This document shows positions 31,771 through 43,330 of a DNA stretch of 64,000 nucleotides, piece after piece. Positions within the stretch are counted from its first letter, which is position 1, and each line of letters opens with the position of its first letter. Made by a program: the position numbers and the translations under genes. Below the pieces are notes generated by a model that saw only the letters and a list, made by a program, of their open reading frames with translations, did not search any database and had not been told where the DNA came from. Source of the DNA: Eutreptiella sp. 'Long Island Sound 2002' (taxonomy: Eukaryota; Euglenozoa; Euglenophyceae; Eutreptiales; Eutreptiaceae); NCBI GenBank assembly GCA_964036045.1, contig OZ038378.1:37015228-37079227 (forward strand). The letters are read 5' to 3'.

Positions 31771-32867
31771 GTTATCCCACTGCCAGGAGGTATTGTTACA
31801 GTGGGTAACCACATGCCTCCGCCCCGCTGTGCGGGAGAGGTTGCTCCGGCGGTACTTCCTCCGCACACTTGAGGGGGGACACGCGTTGCAGCTGTACGTG
31901 TGGCGGCCCTAACCAGCCCTAGCGCAAGGGGTGCGGCTGGCGGCACCACACATGCACCGAGGCCTTGGGTAGGGCCGGGACGCGGTAGGGGGGCGCATCC
32001 AAGAGCATGGGGCATTGCTGTGCAACCGCGGTTGCTACATGTGTTATGGCATCAGCTGCCGTTGCCGTGCCGGCCCCGCACGGCATGAGCACCGTAGAGC
32101 AGCGGCAACGGCCTGCCCTCCAATGCAGCCAAACCAGTGCAGCTAGGGCGGGGCCCACGGTTGCGCGTTTTGACGCCGCAAATGAGCCACGAGGGGGCTC
32201 AATTCGTGTTCGAGTGTCTACGCCAAGCGCCCCCGCCTTAGAGGCTCTACCCTCCCCGTAGCGGCCCTCCACGCGGCGCTGTGCCCTGGCACCCTGGTTG
32301 CTGGGCAAGCGCCCCTCCGTATTGCTGCTGGGCGGGGTCTTGTAGTTCCAGCAACGGACACGCGCAAGCGCCAATGGCAACGCAACTGCACATCACGCCG
32401 TGGCCGTGGGAGATAAGGGGGCGCCTGAACCCCCCTCCCCCCCGCGCGCCCAACCCTGGACCCAACAGCCCAGGCACCCCCCCCCTTCTCCCCCGCCCGC
32501 ATCAGCGGCGGGCTTCTAGTGGTGGCCGGGCTCTCCACTCAACCGGCGTGAAGCCCACCCGCCCGAGGGGGGGGGGGGGGGGCAATGCAATGGCTTCACT
32601 TTCAGTCTCTTTTTTTGACCCTGTGGTGGGGGCTCACCGCCCGTTGCTCTCGGGGGGCTTCACCACACCCATAGGCGAGCTGGCACCCCCCCCACCCCCC
32701 AACCGAGGGACGCACGTCATTGTAGTGCTGGTCACGTGAAAATTGTGTGTCGCATTCTCCCTGGTGGGGGGGGCCAGACCACGTTTGATATTCACGGCAA
32801 ATCACACCGTCAAGTACCACCGTGTTTGACATGCAATTTTCTTTTCACGACCTGTCACTCTCGCCCG
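31771..32867. other. GC-rich stretch, no gene assigned
   Basis: GC-rich to about 32560, then G and C homopolymers and mixed sequence. Overlapping frames exist on both strands but none is clearly better than the others. Confidence 0.35.
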
Positions 32868-33068
32868 TAATTTTACCCGCAACTTGGATAGGCTTACCTT
32901 ACGCGGGTGACCCGTCATGGGTGCGCGTCATTTTCCCCATAGCTCGTTGAGGCTTACCCAACACAGGTGACCCACCATGGGTCCGCGTAATTTTACCCAC
33001 GGCTCGTGTAGGGTTTCCCCACATGGGTGACTGTCATGGCCGTCTGAAGTTTTACCCGCAGCTCGTGT
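32868..33068. repeat. Tandem repeat of about 60 bp, 3.5 copies
   Basis: Units contain GTAATTTTACCCGCAACT, then a GGTGACCC(A/G)(C/T)CATGGGTGCGCG-like segment, diverged between copies. Confidence 0.75.
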
Positions 33069-33968
33069 ACACAACCCACGGGACATCTACATTGAAAGGT
33101 TGTAGCAATTTTTGCGGGCAAAGTGAGAAATTTTCTACCACTCTTGGTGGGAAGATCCAAGCTAAAGTGTTGGACGCAGGACAAGTGCCACGGTAATGTG
33201 AGGGTTGTGGTATCCTCCTCATCCTCCTTCAGCTCCTCGTCCTTCTCGTTGGCGGTGCCCGCGGCATGGCCGCAATCCAACTGACCCCTGTTCTTCAACG
33301 CGGGGCGGGGGGCAAGCCGGCATGCTTGTCGTGGCGTTTACGCGGTCCTCACCCTCGGGGGCGACTCTGAGATATATAGATATATCTATCTATCTATGTA
33401 TACTGGCGTTTTCACTGGGGGTAGAAACCCCCTAATTCCATCCACTTTGGCGGTTGGATTATTCGAGAATTATGGGGTGATGAGGCAACCTCCCCCCTCT
33501 ATTTTGAGGGTGCCCGATTCATTTCTGAAATTTTTAGCTCATGGTTTGACGATATGTTTGAGAAAATCTGGATTTTGTTGAAATTTTGGCCATTTTTGGC
33601 TGCTGCTCCCAATCCGGTGAGAGGGGCCAAAGTTGCAATATCCGCGTTTCTAGCACCGCTTTTTCTAGTTTTTTGGGGGTTAGACACCCCCCCCCCCCCT
33701 ATTTTGGGGATCGGAAATCCATTTTTGAAGGTTTTGGGGTGTGGTCTGACGGTATGTTGCGGCCCTTTTCGTTTTTTTCGGGCTTATTGAATGCTTTGGG
33801 TGCCTGGAGATTGACACATCATCTTTGGTGTTCAACGGTTTGCGGGGCTGTTTCCGGCGTCGTGGTTTGTCGGGTGGCACCCCCCCCCTTTTTTGAGGGT
33901 GGCAATTTCTTTTTTGAGTGTTTGAGGGTGCCTTGTGATGGAGGGGACGTGCATTTTGCAGAATTCTT
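33069..33968. other. Degenerate spacer with repeated CCCCCCTATTTTG(A/G)GG words
   Basis: CCCCCCTCTATTTTGAGGGTG (33492), CCCCCCCTATTTTGGGGATC (33692) and CCCCCCCTTTTTTGAGGGTG (33884) recur at roughly 200-base spacing with similar following text, so this is a decayed tandem repeat. A GATA-like microsatellite lies at 33370-33400. Confidence 0.5.
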
Positions 33969-33990
33969 GTGTCCCTTGTCCACAGTTTTT

Positions 33991-34558
33991 CTCTTGGAGT
34001 CATGTCACATGGCACCGCTACCACCCCTAAGCGCGACCGCTCCGCATCGCCTTGCCTATGCAGTCCGTCGCCATTATTCTCAAGTTCTCGAGGCACCCCC
34101 GAAGGAGAGGCCGCGTGGATGTTCAACATTTCGCTTTCCTCTACAACAAGGAGGAAAAGGACGCGGCGATTCTCAAGTTTCGTCAAACCATGACCGAGGT
34201 TGTGGAACGCAACCAATTCTCAGGGCTACCCGTGCCATTGTGAGCATTGTGATTGGGGTTTCTCAAGAAAATGGGATCCATCACCAAATCGGTGATAGAT
34301 AGTGCCAGGGACATGCTTTTTGGTCCGGATCCTGAAAAACATGATACTACTCTTGGGGACAATCTCAAGGCTGCGGTGGGGATGATGCGAGCAGACCACA
34401 CCCTAGAGGGCTGGACTGCACGAGACCAGAACACGGTAGAAAAACTAGAGTCGCCCACTTTAACGGCCAAAATTCTCAATAATATGCCCCCCCTCCCCGG
34501 AGCGACTTTTAGCTTTGCTAACTGTGGTTTTATTTGCATGTCTTATTTGTTCCAGATT
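33991..34558 (+). pseudogene. 5' part of a degenerate retroelement, gag-like
   Basis: From ATG 34002 (MSHGTATTPKRDRSASP) coding-like text continues in a shifted frame as VQHFAFLYNKEEKDAAILKF and RQTMTEVVERNQFSGLPVPL. After two TGA codons it resumes as MGSITKSVIDSARDMLFGPD and TLEGWTARDQNTVEKLESPT. It is cut at 34558 by the DNA transposon, and its continuation begins at 41468. The assignment to the same element as the downstream reverse transcriptase comes from the restored target site, not from a gag domain match. Confidence 0.5.
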
Positions 34559-34595
34559 TGGGGTGCAGCCAAGGAAGGATGGCCTAGGAACCCCC
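34559..34595 (+). repeat. Left terminal inverted repeat of the 6.9 kb transposon
   Basis: Begins TGGGGTGCAGCCAAGGAAGG; two mismatches with the right end over 37 bases. Confidence 0.85.
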
Positions 34596-34739
34596 CCCTT
34601 CCTAGGGTTTTTCTACTCCTACACGTTACGACGGCACCCGAAGACTTTGAACACAAACACCACACCTTCAATGCACCTACTTTGGGGGACATTGGGTCCC
34701 GGGTCGGTGATGCCCAATTTTGGGGTGTTTTTGGAAACC

Positions 34740-34880
34740 CCGTTTTGGGCAAGAACCCCCCTAGGAACCCCCCTTCCTGGCCAGGAAGGGGGGTTCCTAG
34801 GGGGGTTCCTGGGCAGGAACCCCCCCCTTCCTAGACCCCTTCCTGGGCAGGAACCCCCCTTCCTAGACCCTTCCTATGAC
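34740..34880. repeat. GGAACCCCCCTTCCTG cluster near the left transposon end
   Basis: Alternating AGGAACCCCCCTTCCT and its complement form local inverted repeats. This cluster is not between recognised exons. Confidence 0.8.
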
Positions 34881-35092
34881 CCTTCCTGTCCCAAGGCAAT
34901 AGCACACAAATCCGTTCGCTGGGGCTTGAATCGCATTGTGCCACCGCATTGATGCTGTCACTGGTCCACATGCCGCTTGCGTCGCTTGACAACGGTTGCA
35001 CCGCGGCCTTGCCGCGCCTCGTACAATTGCAAACCGACACTCAACGCATCGGTGTGCACCACGTGCCTCATTCCGAGGCGTGTGATGCGGGG

Positions 35093-36657
35093 TCACCGAA
35101 GACACCAACCGCGCATCGAGTTTTTGAGATGCCGCTTGAACGGTTGGTTTGTGTATTCTGTCGGAATACTGCGAAAAATGTACAAACTGCCAAAGCGACG
35201 GGCAAAATATGCGCTGTGAACACATGCCCAATGTACCCAAGGGGTCACACCCCATTGCAATTTACCCCAACACTCCCCTGAATGGTCACTCGTCGACTCC
35301 AATTCCTTGAGTTCGGCCTGTGTTAGCCAATCCCTTTTGCGCCACAGCGCGTGCATTCGATGCATTGTTAATAACACATGCTTCATCAATAGGAAAAATT
35401 TAACGCCACCAAAGGCCACGTCGGGTAGGTGGTCCCGCAATACGGCCACAGCTCGGCCATGTAATGCACTGTCTTCAAAAAAAATTTTGCCACCTGTTAT
35501 ATCAAATTTTCCGGCCTTGGTTGGCCGGGGAGCCAAGCGCTCAGCACGCGGAACGTTTTTCACCTCATCCAAACGCTTGTGAAGCTCCAAAACCAAAGCT
35601 TTCCCTGCGTCCCTTGCGGCACGGGCAACGTCGGGTTCACCGTTTTCAATCAAATCTTTCAATGTTTCATTGACTCGCTTAACAATTGCGTTCGCAATAC
35701 GACATGACCCATGCTCCACGTCACCAACGCGGTTGCATGGGCCAATTGCCCTCAAAAATGAGCCCCACCTGCATTGGGCCGGTACAGAATTGGCACGTGC
35801 CAAGGAATCAAGGCAATGGCAGCTTACCCAACATTTCCCCTTTTCTGATAATTGGCCGAAAGCATGGCCTTGCCATCACCTGTCAGGGCACATACACTGG
35901 GGATGTGATTCGCCAAGTGCCAAACATCCACAGTGGACAAAACATCCAAAACATCCTGATTAAGGTTTGCCTTAGTGTCAATGGCCCGGAGACAATGCCT
36001 GTCATCCGGTCCGTCCAGCGCCCACCACGTCGCCCAGCGTCGCACATCGCCTGCAGCTGGTACACCCTCTGACCAAACGGTCACGTGGATGTCGCACTTG
36101 GTGGCCGAGGTCTGCCACAGTGGAGTGGCATCTGCGCAAATGATAATCAAAAGCCGGTGTTGACGAGGGATGTGAAAGGTACAGCACGCCCTACTCAACG
36201 TCAGCTGGCTTTGCACTACTTCAAGGAGTGGACATACAGCGGCAAATCGGCGCGATACCACCCCCGATGAAACCTCTAGGGCCATCGCGACATATGGCAG
36301 CAGTTTGCTACGCCCCTCCATTAATTCCCTTCGTGTACAATTGCGCTCCAATTTTAACATGTTGCGCGTGGAGAGGCTCATTTGGTGTGCCGTTTGCAAA
36401 ACTTGGATCACTTCCTCAGAGACATGTTGTTCGTCGTCATCGCGCACCTCGTGGTTGTTGGACTCAATCACTATACCGTTACCGGTTGCGCGCACAACAA
36501 TGTCGGCATCTCCAAGCACGGCGCCCACAAAGTCGCGAATGTATTTCCGTCTCTATCGCCGCGCATCAACCTCGAGATCCCAATACGGGGTCACTCGAAC
36601 GACACTCCCAAGGAAATTTGCGACGGCCTTTTGCATTACATTGAAAAAGATGGAAGC
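35093..36657 (-). CDS. DDE-like transposase, with a 59-bp intron and an in-frame UAG
   Basis: The first visible exon starts after an acceptor (ATTCTTGGCAG) at 36657, crosses TAG 36553-36555 (LEVDARR-x-RRKYIRDFVG), and runs to a donor at 35828. After removal of 35769-35827 the frame continues to TGA 35093-35095. The two exons give 502 codons with matching phase. Candidate catalytic residues are the Asp in IICADATPLWQTS and the Glu in FRSIPTEYTNQPFKR. The segment WGVTPWVHWACVHSAYFARR before the Glu resembles the C-terminal block of several cut-and-paste transposases. The first exon(s) upstream of the repeat-filled intron are not defined. A transposase role is supported by location inside TIRs; the superfamily is open. 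Confidence 0.6.
35769..35827 (-). other. 59-bp intron in the transposase gene
   Basis: Minus strand donor GTTGG|GTAAGCTG and acceptor CCAATGCAG|GTGGGG. Splicing gives NVGWGSFLRAIGPC in one frame. Without splicing the first exon would stop at a TAA made by the donor itself. Confidence 0.8.
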
Positions 36658-36945
36658 CTGCCAAGAATTGTGAGGGCAGGATGTGCACAGGATGTGCCAC
36701 AGGAACCCCACAGCAACCCCCTTCCTGCACAGGACCCCCCCCCCTTCCTGGCCAGGAAGGGTCATAGGAACCCCACAGGAACCCCCCTTCTTGTACAGGA
36801 AGATCTTTCCGGGAACCTTCTCGGACTCCTTCCTGCACAGGAACCCCCCCCTTCGTGCACAAGAACCCCCTTCCTGTACCCCTACGTGTTCCTAGACACT
36901 TTCTGCACAGGAATCCCCCCCCTTCCTGTACCTGGTGTTTCCCCT
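36658..36945 (-). other. Probable intron 5' of the transposase exon, same minisatellite
   Basis: The 3' end is the acceptor ATTCTTGGCAG|GCTTCC. The body is built of GGAACCCCCCTTCCTGTACA-like units, and a donor-like CACCAG|GTACAGGAAGG lies near 36935. The upstream exon is not identified. Confidence 0.45.
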
Positions 36946-37048
36946 CTCAGACAGTCTGGTGCTCTCGGGCACCGCTGTCACATTGGGGCATTGCAACCAC
37001 ACATGCGATGCAACTGCGTCCAGGCTTGGAGACATTGGGAATCTCGGT

Positions 37049-37170
37049 GGTGCCCCCAAGGGTGAAGCTATGTGAAGCTCCCCGCTCGTGGCACCACCTT
37101 ACGAATCTCGATGGTGCCCCCAAGGGTGAAGCTATGTGAAGCTCCCCGCTTGTGGCACCACCTTACGCGC
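37049..37170. repeat. 62-bp tandem duplication
   Basis: CCCCCAAGGGTGAAGCTATG...CACCACCTTACG is present twice in a row with a few changes. It lies between the two genes of the transposon. A telomere-like TTAGGGTTAGGGTTATGG follows at about 37216-37235. Confidence 0.8.
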
Positions 37171-37517
37171 CCTGCGCACGACGTGACTAGTATCCTACGC
37201 GACTGTTGCGCACAAAATTAGGGTTAGGGTTATGGATTATGGGTTATAAGGGTTATCGGGTTTTTTGCGCACCGCGTCGCACAACCCTTGGCGCGTTCGC
37301 ACAGCCATGCATGCATGAGCGCAATCTTCGGAGTGGCCTGGTCACAGCACACGTGCACTGCAACCAACGCGACGCAACTCCCTTGCAGTGTGCCACCAAA
37401 ATTTGTCTCTCCACGTCTCATGCATCCGAGCACCCCTCAACAGCCACCAGGCCAGAGGGACACTTGGGATCCTTGCGCTCTCATCGCCGCCACTCCGCCG
37501 TGCCTCGCCACTCCTCA

Positions 37518-40500
37518 TCACTTGCTGGGGCTGGGGCCCTGGCCGTACGTCCGGTGGAGGATGCTCAACGCCCGGTCACATTCCGCAGCTTTCTCCACAA
37601 GCAGAGACTCGGCCCTGACCCTGCCTGCCTGCGCCTCGCGCCTCGCGTCCTTAGCAGCCTCCAACCGGTCTTCCAGGGCAATCAGTCGTGCCTGCATACT
37701 TGCAATGGTTGCCTCGTGCTTGACCACCTGTTCCCGTGCTTCGCGCTCCTTCTTGGTTGCCTGCTCCGTGGCACGCTCTGCCCGGGTCTTGCCGCCACTA
37801 GTGTTCACCTTCTCAACGGCATCAGGCAACACCTCCTTCAACGCCGTGCGCACGACCTCCTGCAACCCAGGTGCCAGCTGCGTGATCACTGTCCCCGTGT
37901 CCATTGCCATTCGGCTTGCCCGCCCCGGACTGCCAAGTACGCGCCGCTTGGAGGGGGAGTCGGGGATGACGGTCCTCTGGGCAGGACGCTTCATGGATCC
38001 CCGCGGTGCCCTTTCTGATTGCTCCGGCTTGACCTCGGCCCCAGGTTGCTGCCACAGTGGCTGAGTACGTTCCTCCGTGCCGGGCTCCTTCTTCACGTGT
38101 GAGCGTCCACCCAATTGACCCTGTTCTTGCCGCTTGCGGTACTTCTCCAGCCGATCGTCAACCGCGTTGTGCACCTCCATGGGGACACCTGCATCCAAAC
38201 CCGTCAGCCTTGCCAGACTCTTCAGCGTCTTGAAGCTGGTTCTGCTCGCTGTTCACCAAGAACGACCGTGTGTTGCTGGCCTTGGCATGGCCAACAAGGC
38301 ACAAGTACTCCGCAACCACGTACGTCTTGCCATGTCCTGCATGCCCCTGGGGCAGCTCGCCCAGACTGTCCGTACATGCCACTAGCAACCGCAATTGCAG
38401 GGCAGTGGCTGCCTTCCCCTTCCGGACGGTCAATGTGCGGTCGCGATACCAGAACGTGCCCCCCTGCCTGGTCACAGGACTATGCATGTCAGTGATGGTC
38501 AGCGTCGATTGCAACACCCATGTCGGAGGATCTTGAAGACTTGGTGCTCGCCCATCCACGGTCCGTGCAGCCTCCGATGGTGCCACCGGCATTGGGGCCG
38601 CCCGCTCCTCCTCATCGACGGACTTCAGGACCAGCCGCGGGTACACGTCGACATCCGCCTGTAGAGAAGTACCGGAAGTACCAGCGACGAAAGGGGACAG
38701 GAAGTGGTCCAGGAAGGGGGGTTCTTGCGCAGGAAGGGGGGGGGTTCCTGTGCAGGAAGGGTCCAGGAAGGGTCTAGGAAGGGTCCAGGAAGGGGGGTTC
38801 CTGTGCAGGAAGGGGGGTGGTTCCTGTGCAGGAAGGGGGTTCCTGGGGGGTTCCTGGGATGGTTCCTGTGCAGGAAGGGGGGGGGTTCCTGTGCAGGAAG
38901 GGGGTTCCTGGGGGGTTCGTGGGACAGTTCCTGTCCAAGAAGGGGGGGGGTTCCTGAGTGACATGCACATGCCACAACCCACACACGGTGCCCAATTGAA
39001 GCCCTCCAACGGCCCCCTTGCATTGCCACTGCTGCTGACCCTTGGCACGCAGTACTGACCATATATTTGCCCCATTGCATTGTGAACCCCTCCAACCAAA
39101 GGCCCTGCGATTCAAAGGGGACAGAGTGTCAACCTGCTGGCATGCACACCAAAAGGCCTGCTCTTGTGCCACCTTGGTGTTCCGAACGATCGCCCCGGCG
39201 GCCATCAACAAGCTCGGGTCCACGGGTCTGGGCTCGGGTGGTGCCATCTCCATCCGGTACACCAAAACGTCACCGCTCTCCCCCGCACCCCAGGCGAATC
39301 CTCCAAAGCGGCCGTTCACCACCACCAGAATGCTCGCAGGCGACGTAACCAACAGGGCGTGGTGTTCCGATCTCGGCCAGGGCAGCCACTCGCTCTCGTG
39401 TGCATGCCCCACCAGCGGGCAGTCCTCCGGCTTGGGGGTTGTGTCAGCGGGAATCACATGTGGTGCGGGCGCTGCCTCGTAATGCCCCGTGTAAAGCGTC
39501 GTCCCATCCGATGGAATCAAACAGGTCACCATGTGCTACAGGGCAGCGACACGACTCGGATCAGCGGCCTCGGCACTCCCCGCATCGGATGCTGCTGCTG
39601 CTACTGCTTCAGTGTCGCACTTGCTGCACTCCATCCCCCTGTGACTGCGGCAAAGGAGTTGGACTCCACACCCAAAGCACTTCTCACTTGTCGGCTTCCG
39701 GCGGCATCCGTGGACTCCACAATTGACAGCGGCCTTGTGCGCCCAGAACGGGGATGTGATCGCGTGCGTGGTGGCGTACGAGACGGTGTGCGTCCACAAT
39801 CCACAGAACCCAATAATACGGCGGGACCCCGGTTCCGCAGCCAATGGCAGGCCGCCTCCTTCATGCACCACCGTCGACCAGATCACCCAGAGGGAACCTC
39901 ATCTCATCGGCATGCGGTGGATGATCCAGGGCCGAGGGAACGCACGGGCAGACATCGCGACGAACTGCGCGCAGACTTCATCATCAAGGATGTCCATCGA
40001 CAGAGCCCAGAACACGGAGAGGGCGATGCCATCCATAGGCAGTGACGCTGCTGGGAAATCTCGGTGCGGCAGTTGGCGGACGCGGGTGATGAACTCAATG
40101 TAGCCTTGCGTCATGACGTGCAGCGTCTTGCCCAAGATCGCCTCCAATTTGGCCTTCACCCGCGTCACCATGGCCGACAGGCACGGCAGGTCCCAGAGGC
40201 GGATGTGCTCCTCACCGTCCGGATGCTTCGCCTCATCTTCCGGCTTCCCCCAGACCATCTTGCGGTCCGGGGGGTCGTGAGCTCGGCCGGCAACAGGGCG
40301 GTTGTGGTTGAAGATCCGGGCCCAACGCTCCTCGGCGATCGCCAGTGCCTCCTTGTGCGCCTCCTCCACCTCATACTCCGCAAAAAAACTCCGCATGAAC
40401 AAATGCTGCAGGCCAGCAAGCTGACTGGGGTCGTTGTTCACGGCAGTGGGGCAGTCACTCGGCAGCTCCAACAGCGGATCCTCGTGCGCGACAAACAGCG

Positions 40501-41125
40501 GCGTGGAGGTGACGGGGAGGGCAAGGAGCCCGCTGGCCGCATACGCACTCGGGACGGTGAGCCCGGGACCGTCTCCGTCCCATTCCCACGCCGAGCGACT
40601 GCAGAGCGAGTAGATGGGCAGCGTCTCCTCACCGGACTTCCGCGGATCGAAGAGGAAGAGCTTCCGCTTTGCCGCCTCCTTGTGCCATCCCTCCTTGGCA
40701 AAAATCGCAGGCTTGGGCTTCGTAGAAGCGAAGCGGAGGGTGGTGTACGGCTCGACGTCGACAGGGTGCGCAGCCATGTAATGGCTATGGATACGCGCGT
40801 GGTCGCTGGGAAGGTGGGTCGACAGGGACTCCGGCAAGGAGGAGTAGTCCGCTCCGCTGGGCCGCACATGGAAAGCGGTGATCTCGGGGTTCCGGCGCAC
40901 TGTCTTTGCAATGAGGTCTGAGAGGGCACAGGGGTCCCTGTCACGGAGGATGGACTTCATGATGCGCACGCGGCCGATGCTCGTGCCCGGCGGCCACGTC
41001 ACGGCGGAGTTGGTTGCGATGGCCGTGTCGTGGAACGTTTGCCCCTCCGGAAGGGAGCAACCACGCGTACCGGCCGGGCCTGTGACGGCCGCCATCCAAT
41101 CCCAAGCAAACGGACAGGCAGACAT
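37518..41125 (-). CDS. Long second gene of the 6.9 kb transposon, function unknown
   Basis: From ATG 41125 a 408-codon frame (MSACPFAWDWMAAVTGP) runs to TGA 39899. The same frame then continues through a Cys/His-rich segment (SEKCFGCGVQLLCRSHRGME, then CSKC) and crosses TAG 39536-39538. It goes on as HMVTCLIPSDGTTLYTGHYE and VTSPASILVVVNGRFGGFAW to about 38987. A putative repeat-filled intron follows. The next exon reads ADVDVYPRLVLKSVDEEE and, after a one-base frame change near 38245, AVDDRLEKYRKRQEQGQL. It ends with a nuclear-signal-like MKRPAQRTVIPDSPSKRRVL and a coiled coil (AERATEQATKKEREAREQVV) before TGA 37518. Whether TGA 39899 is a real stop, a mutation or part of an intron is unclear. 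Possibly two genes. It probably helps transposition, by position only. Confidence 0.5.
38659..38986 (-). other. Putative intron filled with GGAACCCCCCTTCCTG repeats
   Basis: The acceptor CTTCTCTACAG|GCGGATG is strong; the donor ACC|GTGTGTGGG is acceptable and phase 0 is kept. Nearly the whole body (38690-38960) is a minisatellite of GGAAGGGGGGTTCCTGTGCA units. Confidence 0.5.
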
Positions 41126-41154
41126 TGCGAGAACCGGCTGCCTTTGAGGGGCAT

Positions 41155-41300
41155 AGGAAGGGGGGTTCGTGGCCAGGAAGGGGGGGGTTCCTGGCCAGGA
41201 AGGGGTCTAGGAAGGGTCTAGGAAGGGGGGTTCCTACCAGGAAGGGGTCCAGGAAGGGTGCAAGAAGGGTCTAGGAAGGGGTTCCTAGGGGGGTTCCTGC
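41155..41300. repeat. GGAACCCCCCTTCCTG cluster near the right transposon end
   Basis: GGAAGGGGGGTTCCTGGCCA units lie just upstream of the start codon at 41125. With the cluster at 34740-34880 they form a symmetric subterminal pair, as would be expected of transposase-binding sites. Confidence 0.8.
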
Positions 41301-41430
41301 CCGAAAAAAGTTGACTCCCTTGGTCCCAAACCGGGGTCGTGATAGTTCCTATATGCTTATTTTGACCCCCAAAACACCCCCCATAAGTGTGGTCCGTCAC
41401 TTTAGCGGTGCACTACCATGTCATGTGGAG

Positions 41431-41467
41431 GGGGGTTCCTGGGCCACCCTTCCTTGGCTGCACCCCA
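41431..41467 (-). repeat. Right terminal inverted repeat of the 6.9 kb transposon
   Basis: Ends CCTTGGCTGCACCCCA, the complement of the left end, and is followed by retroelement sequence TTGTTTTTGAAATTTT. Confidence 0.85.
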
Positions 41468-42240
41468 TTGTTTTTGAAATTTTCCCTGGGGAAGATGGCA
41501 AAGTGTATGGAGTTTCAGGATTACCTCCAGGCCGGAGTGCACGACTCTGTGCGAGACGGGGCCCCAGCAGCATCCTGGGCAAAGGCAAAAATGAGGTTAA
41601 CCAAGTCCCTTCGCCATCTGGGGGACTCGCCTTCTCAATGGCTCCAGACATTTGCCAGTGCCTCAAGATTTGGAGGGACAGAGGATGCGCTCATTGAGAA
41701 CCTCATCGGATACACATTGAAAGAGCAGGTTCAGATAAACATGACCACGGGGGCGAGAACACAAGAAGACATCAGGCCTCCTGGGGGCACGAGATCCGTG
41801 GAGCCGATGCCGGCACGGGGTAGGGCATCCAGCGCATTAGAAGACGCCCCCGACACCTCCAAAGAGAGCCCCATTGACGTCGTGGGCAGCAGGACGTGGA
41901 GATGGGTCCCCCGCCACGGCGAGAGGCCGATGGGGGTGCAAAGCTTCCCGGACCCGTTCGAGCAGGGGCACGATTCCAAGGACGACCAAGGGGTTTCTCG
42001 ATATGGAGGACACGGCCCCGAACCACTGCGGGTCTCGGAGCCAAGCGCCTGGCAGCGCTGGCCTGACGTGCAGCCGGCGGCGCCGGTAAACGATGAGTGC
42101 CCTCGGGAAAGGACTGTGGAGAGCCGGATCTAGTCGGAGCAGGGTCAGCGGTGGCTTAACGAAATTTCTCAAGGCCTGAGGCTGAGTGGTAACCTAAGGG
42201 CACAAGGGTCTTGCTACACTTGCGGATCCGTTTCCTGTTC
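41468..42240 (+). pseudogene. Retroelement gag-like region (continuation)
   Basis: The frame beginning near 41498 reads MAKCMEFQDYLQAGVHDSVR, AKMRLTKSLRHLGDSPSQWL and QTFASASRFGGTEDALIENL. It crosses TAG 42131-42133 (VESRI-x-SEQGQRWLNEIS) and ends near a Cys pair (CYTCGSVSC) that could be a damaged zinc knuckle. Sequence before 41468 is the transposon; the partner half is at 33991-34558. Confidence 0.5.
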
Positions 42241-42263
42241 ATCCAAGGGGGAGGGTAGCTAGA

Positions 42264-43330
42264 GGCCTGGGTATGGTGGATGTAGATGGCCAATTAATTG
42301 CGGCCTTGGACTCCATGCGGGGGGATGTATGGTCCTGTGTGTTGCGGGATTCCACCTCCCCGGTTACCCTCCTCCTGAGCCTCGAACCGTCTGCGTTGGA
42401 AAGGGGGCTGGGGCCGGTTGGCAAAATCCCCATCCCGGAATTCTTGTGGGATTTCCTTGCCCCGCTCGATTTTCAAGAGGTGACTGCTCGTGATTTGGGC
42501 GAGATGCCAGAGATCTCCTCCGAAGGTTTTATCATGGCACGCGCTTTGGTCAGGGACGGGGTCCTCCGGCAATGTGCTCAAGGGGGGGGGGTCCCTTGGG
42601 GCCCAAGGGCTACTTGTTCCCCATCCCCAAGCATGCCGTGAAGGCTTCCATGATTGTGCATTTGGTGCGCCTGAGTAAGTGCCACCGTTTTGAGCCGCCA
42701 CGTTTTAGTTTGCGCTCACCAGAGGATCTTACCTTCCTTATACAGGCCCACAGTATGGGCCTCCCTAGGCTCTCGCTGGGGTACCCCTGTCTGGGCCACC
42801 TGAACGACCTTTTCTTGCGTGAGCTTGACGGTTTGCGTCTGGTAGCGGAGCCGGGTGCACCCCTCCTGGCCTATCACATTGACCCTTACCAACGCTTTTT
42901 GGTCACTGACTTTGCCGGGGCCCTATAAAAACAGCTTTAGAGTGCTCATCGAATGAAAATCTTACGCTTTTTCGTGCCTGCCTTTTGGTTGGCGTTTTTC
43001 ACTGGTCATATGCCAGTATGTAATTTCGTTTGTGACCAGTTCTGCGGATACCAGTGGGGTCATAGTCCTGCACTATTTAGACGACTTCCTGGTTGTCGGG
43101 TATGGTAACACCAGGGTGGGATTGGTGGCACAATGCCTGTGGGACGCTCTGCGAAGGGCAGGAGCTGTTTTGAGCACTAAAAGTGTCGTGGAGCCGGTGT
43201 CCGAAATCCTGTGTATGGGTAAACGGTTGGTGCTGTCTGGCGATGGTGTGGGGGTCTTCCCGAAGGGGCAGGGGGGGGGGCTGCTTTGCTTGGCCTCCTG
43301 ATCCGGGCTGCGGTGCTGCCCTTTACCCGC
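42264..43330 (+). pseudogene. Reverse transcriptase, YLDD type, frameshifted
   Basis: An N-terminal part (DVDGQLIAALDSMRGDVWSC) shifts frame at a nine-G run near 42581 and continues as KGYLFPIPKHAVKASMIVHL and RFEPPRFSLRSPEDLTFLIQ. Motif A is probably FLVTDFAGA followed after a shift by YKNSFRVLIE. A TGA at 42954 interrupts, then LPFGWRFSLVICQ and HYLDDFLVVGYGN (about 43073-43110) give motifs B-C. The LPFGW and YLDD pair fits LTR or DIRS-type reverse transcriptases and not the LINE type. No integrase or tyrosine recombinase was found. A copy of 43160-43329 lies in the 85-bp satellite. Confidence 0.75.

Larger units (their letters stand above)
34559..41467 (-). mobile_element. 6.9 kb DNA transposon inserted in a retroelement
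   Basis: The ends are inverted repeats: 34559-34595 and the complement of 41431-41467 match at 35 of 37 bases and begin TGGGGTGCAGCCAAGGAAGG. The left flank ends TTCCAGATT and the right flank begins TTGTTTTTGAAATTTT. The 230-bp repeat at 44151 onward has the uninterrupted form TTCCGGATTGTTTTTGAAAT, which proves the boundaries and gives a 2-bp TT duplication. The interior has two minus-strand genes, one with a DDE-like transposase, and four clusters of GGAACCCCCCTTCCTG repeats. I cannot assign a named superfamily. Confidence 0.85.
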
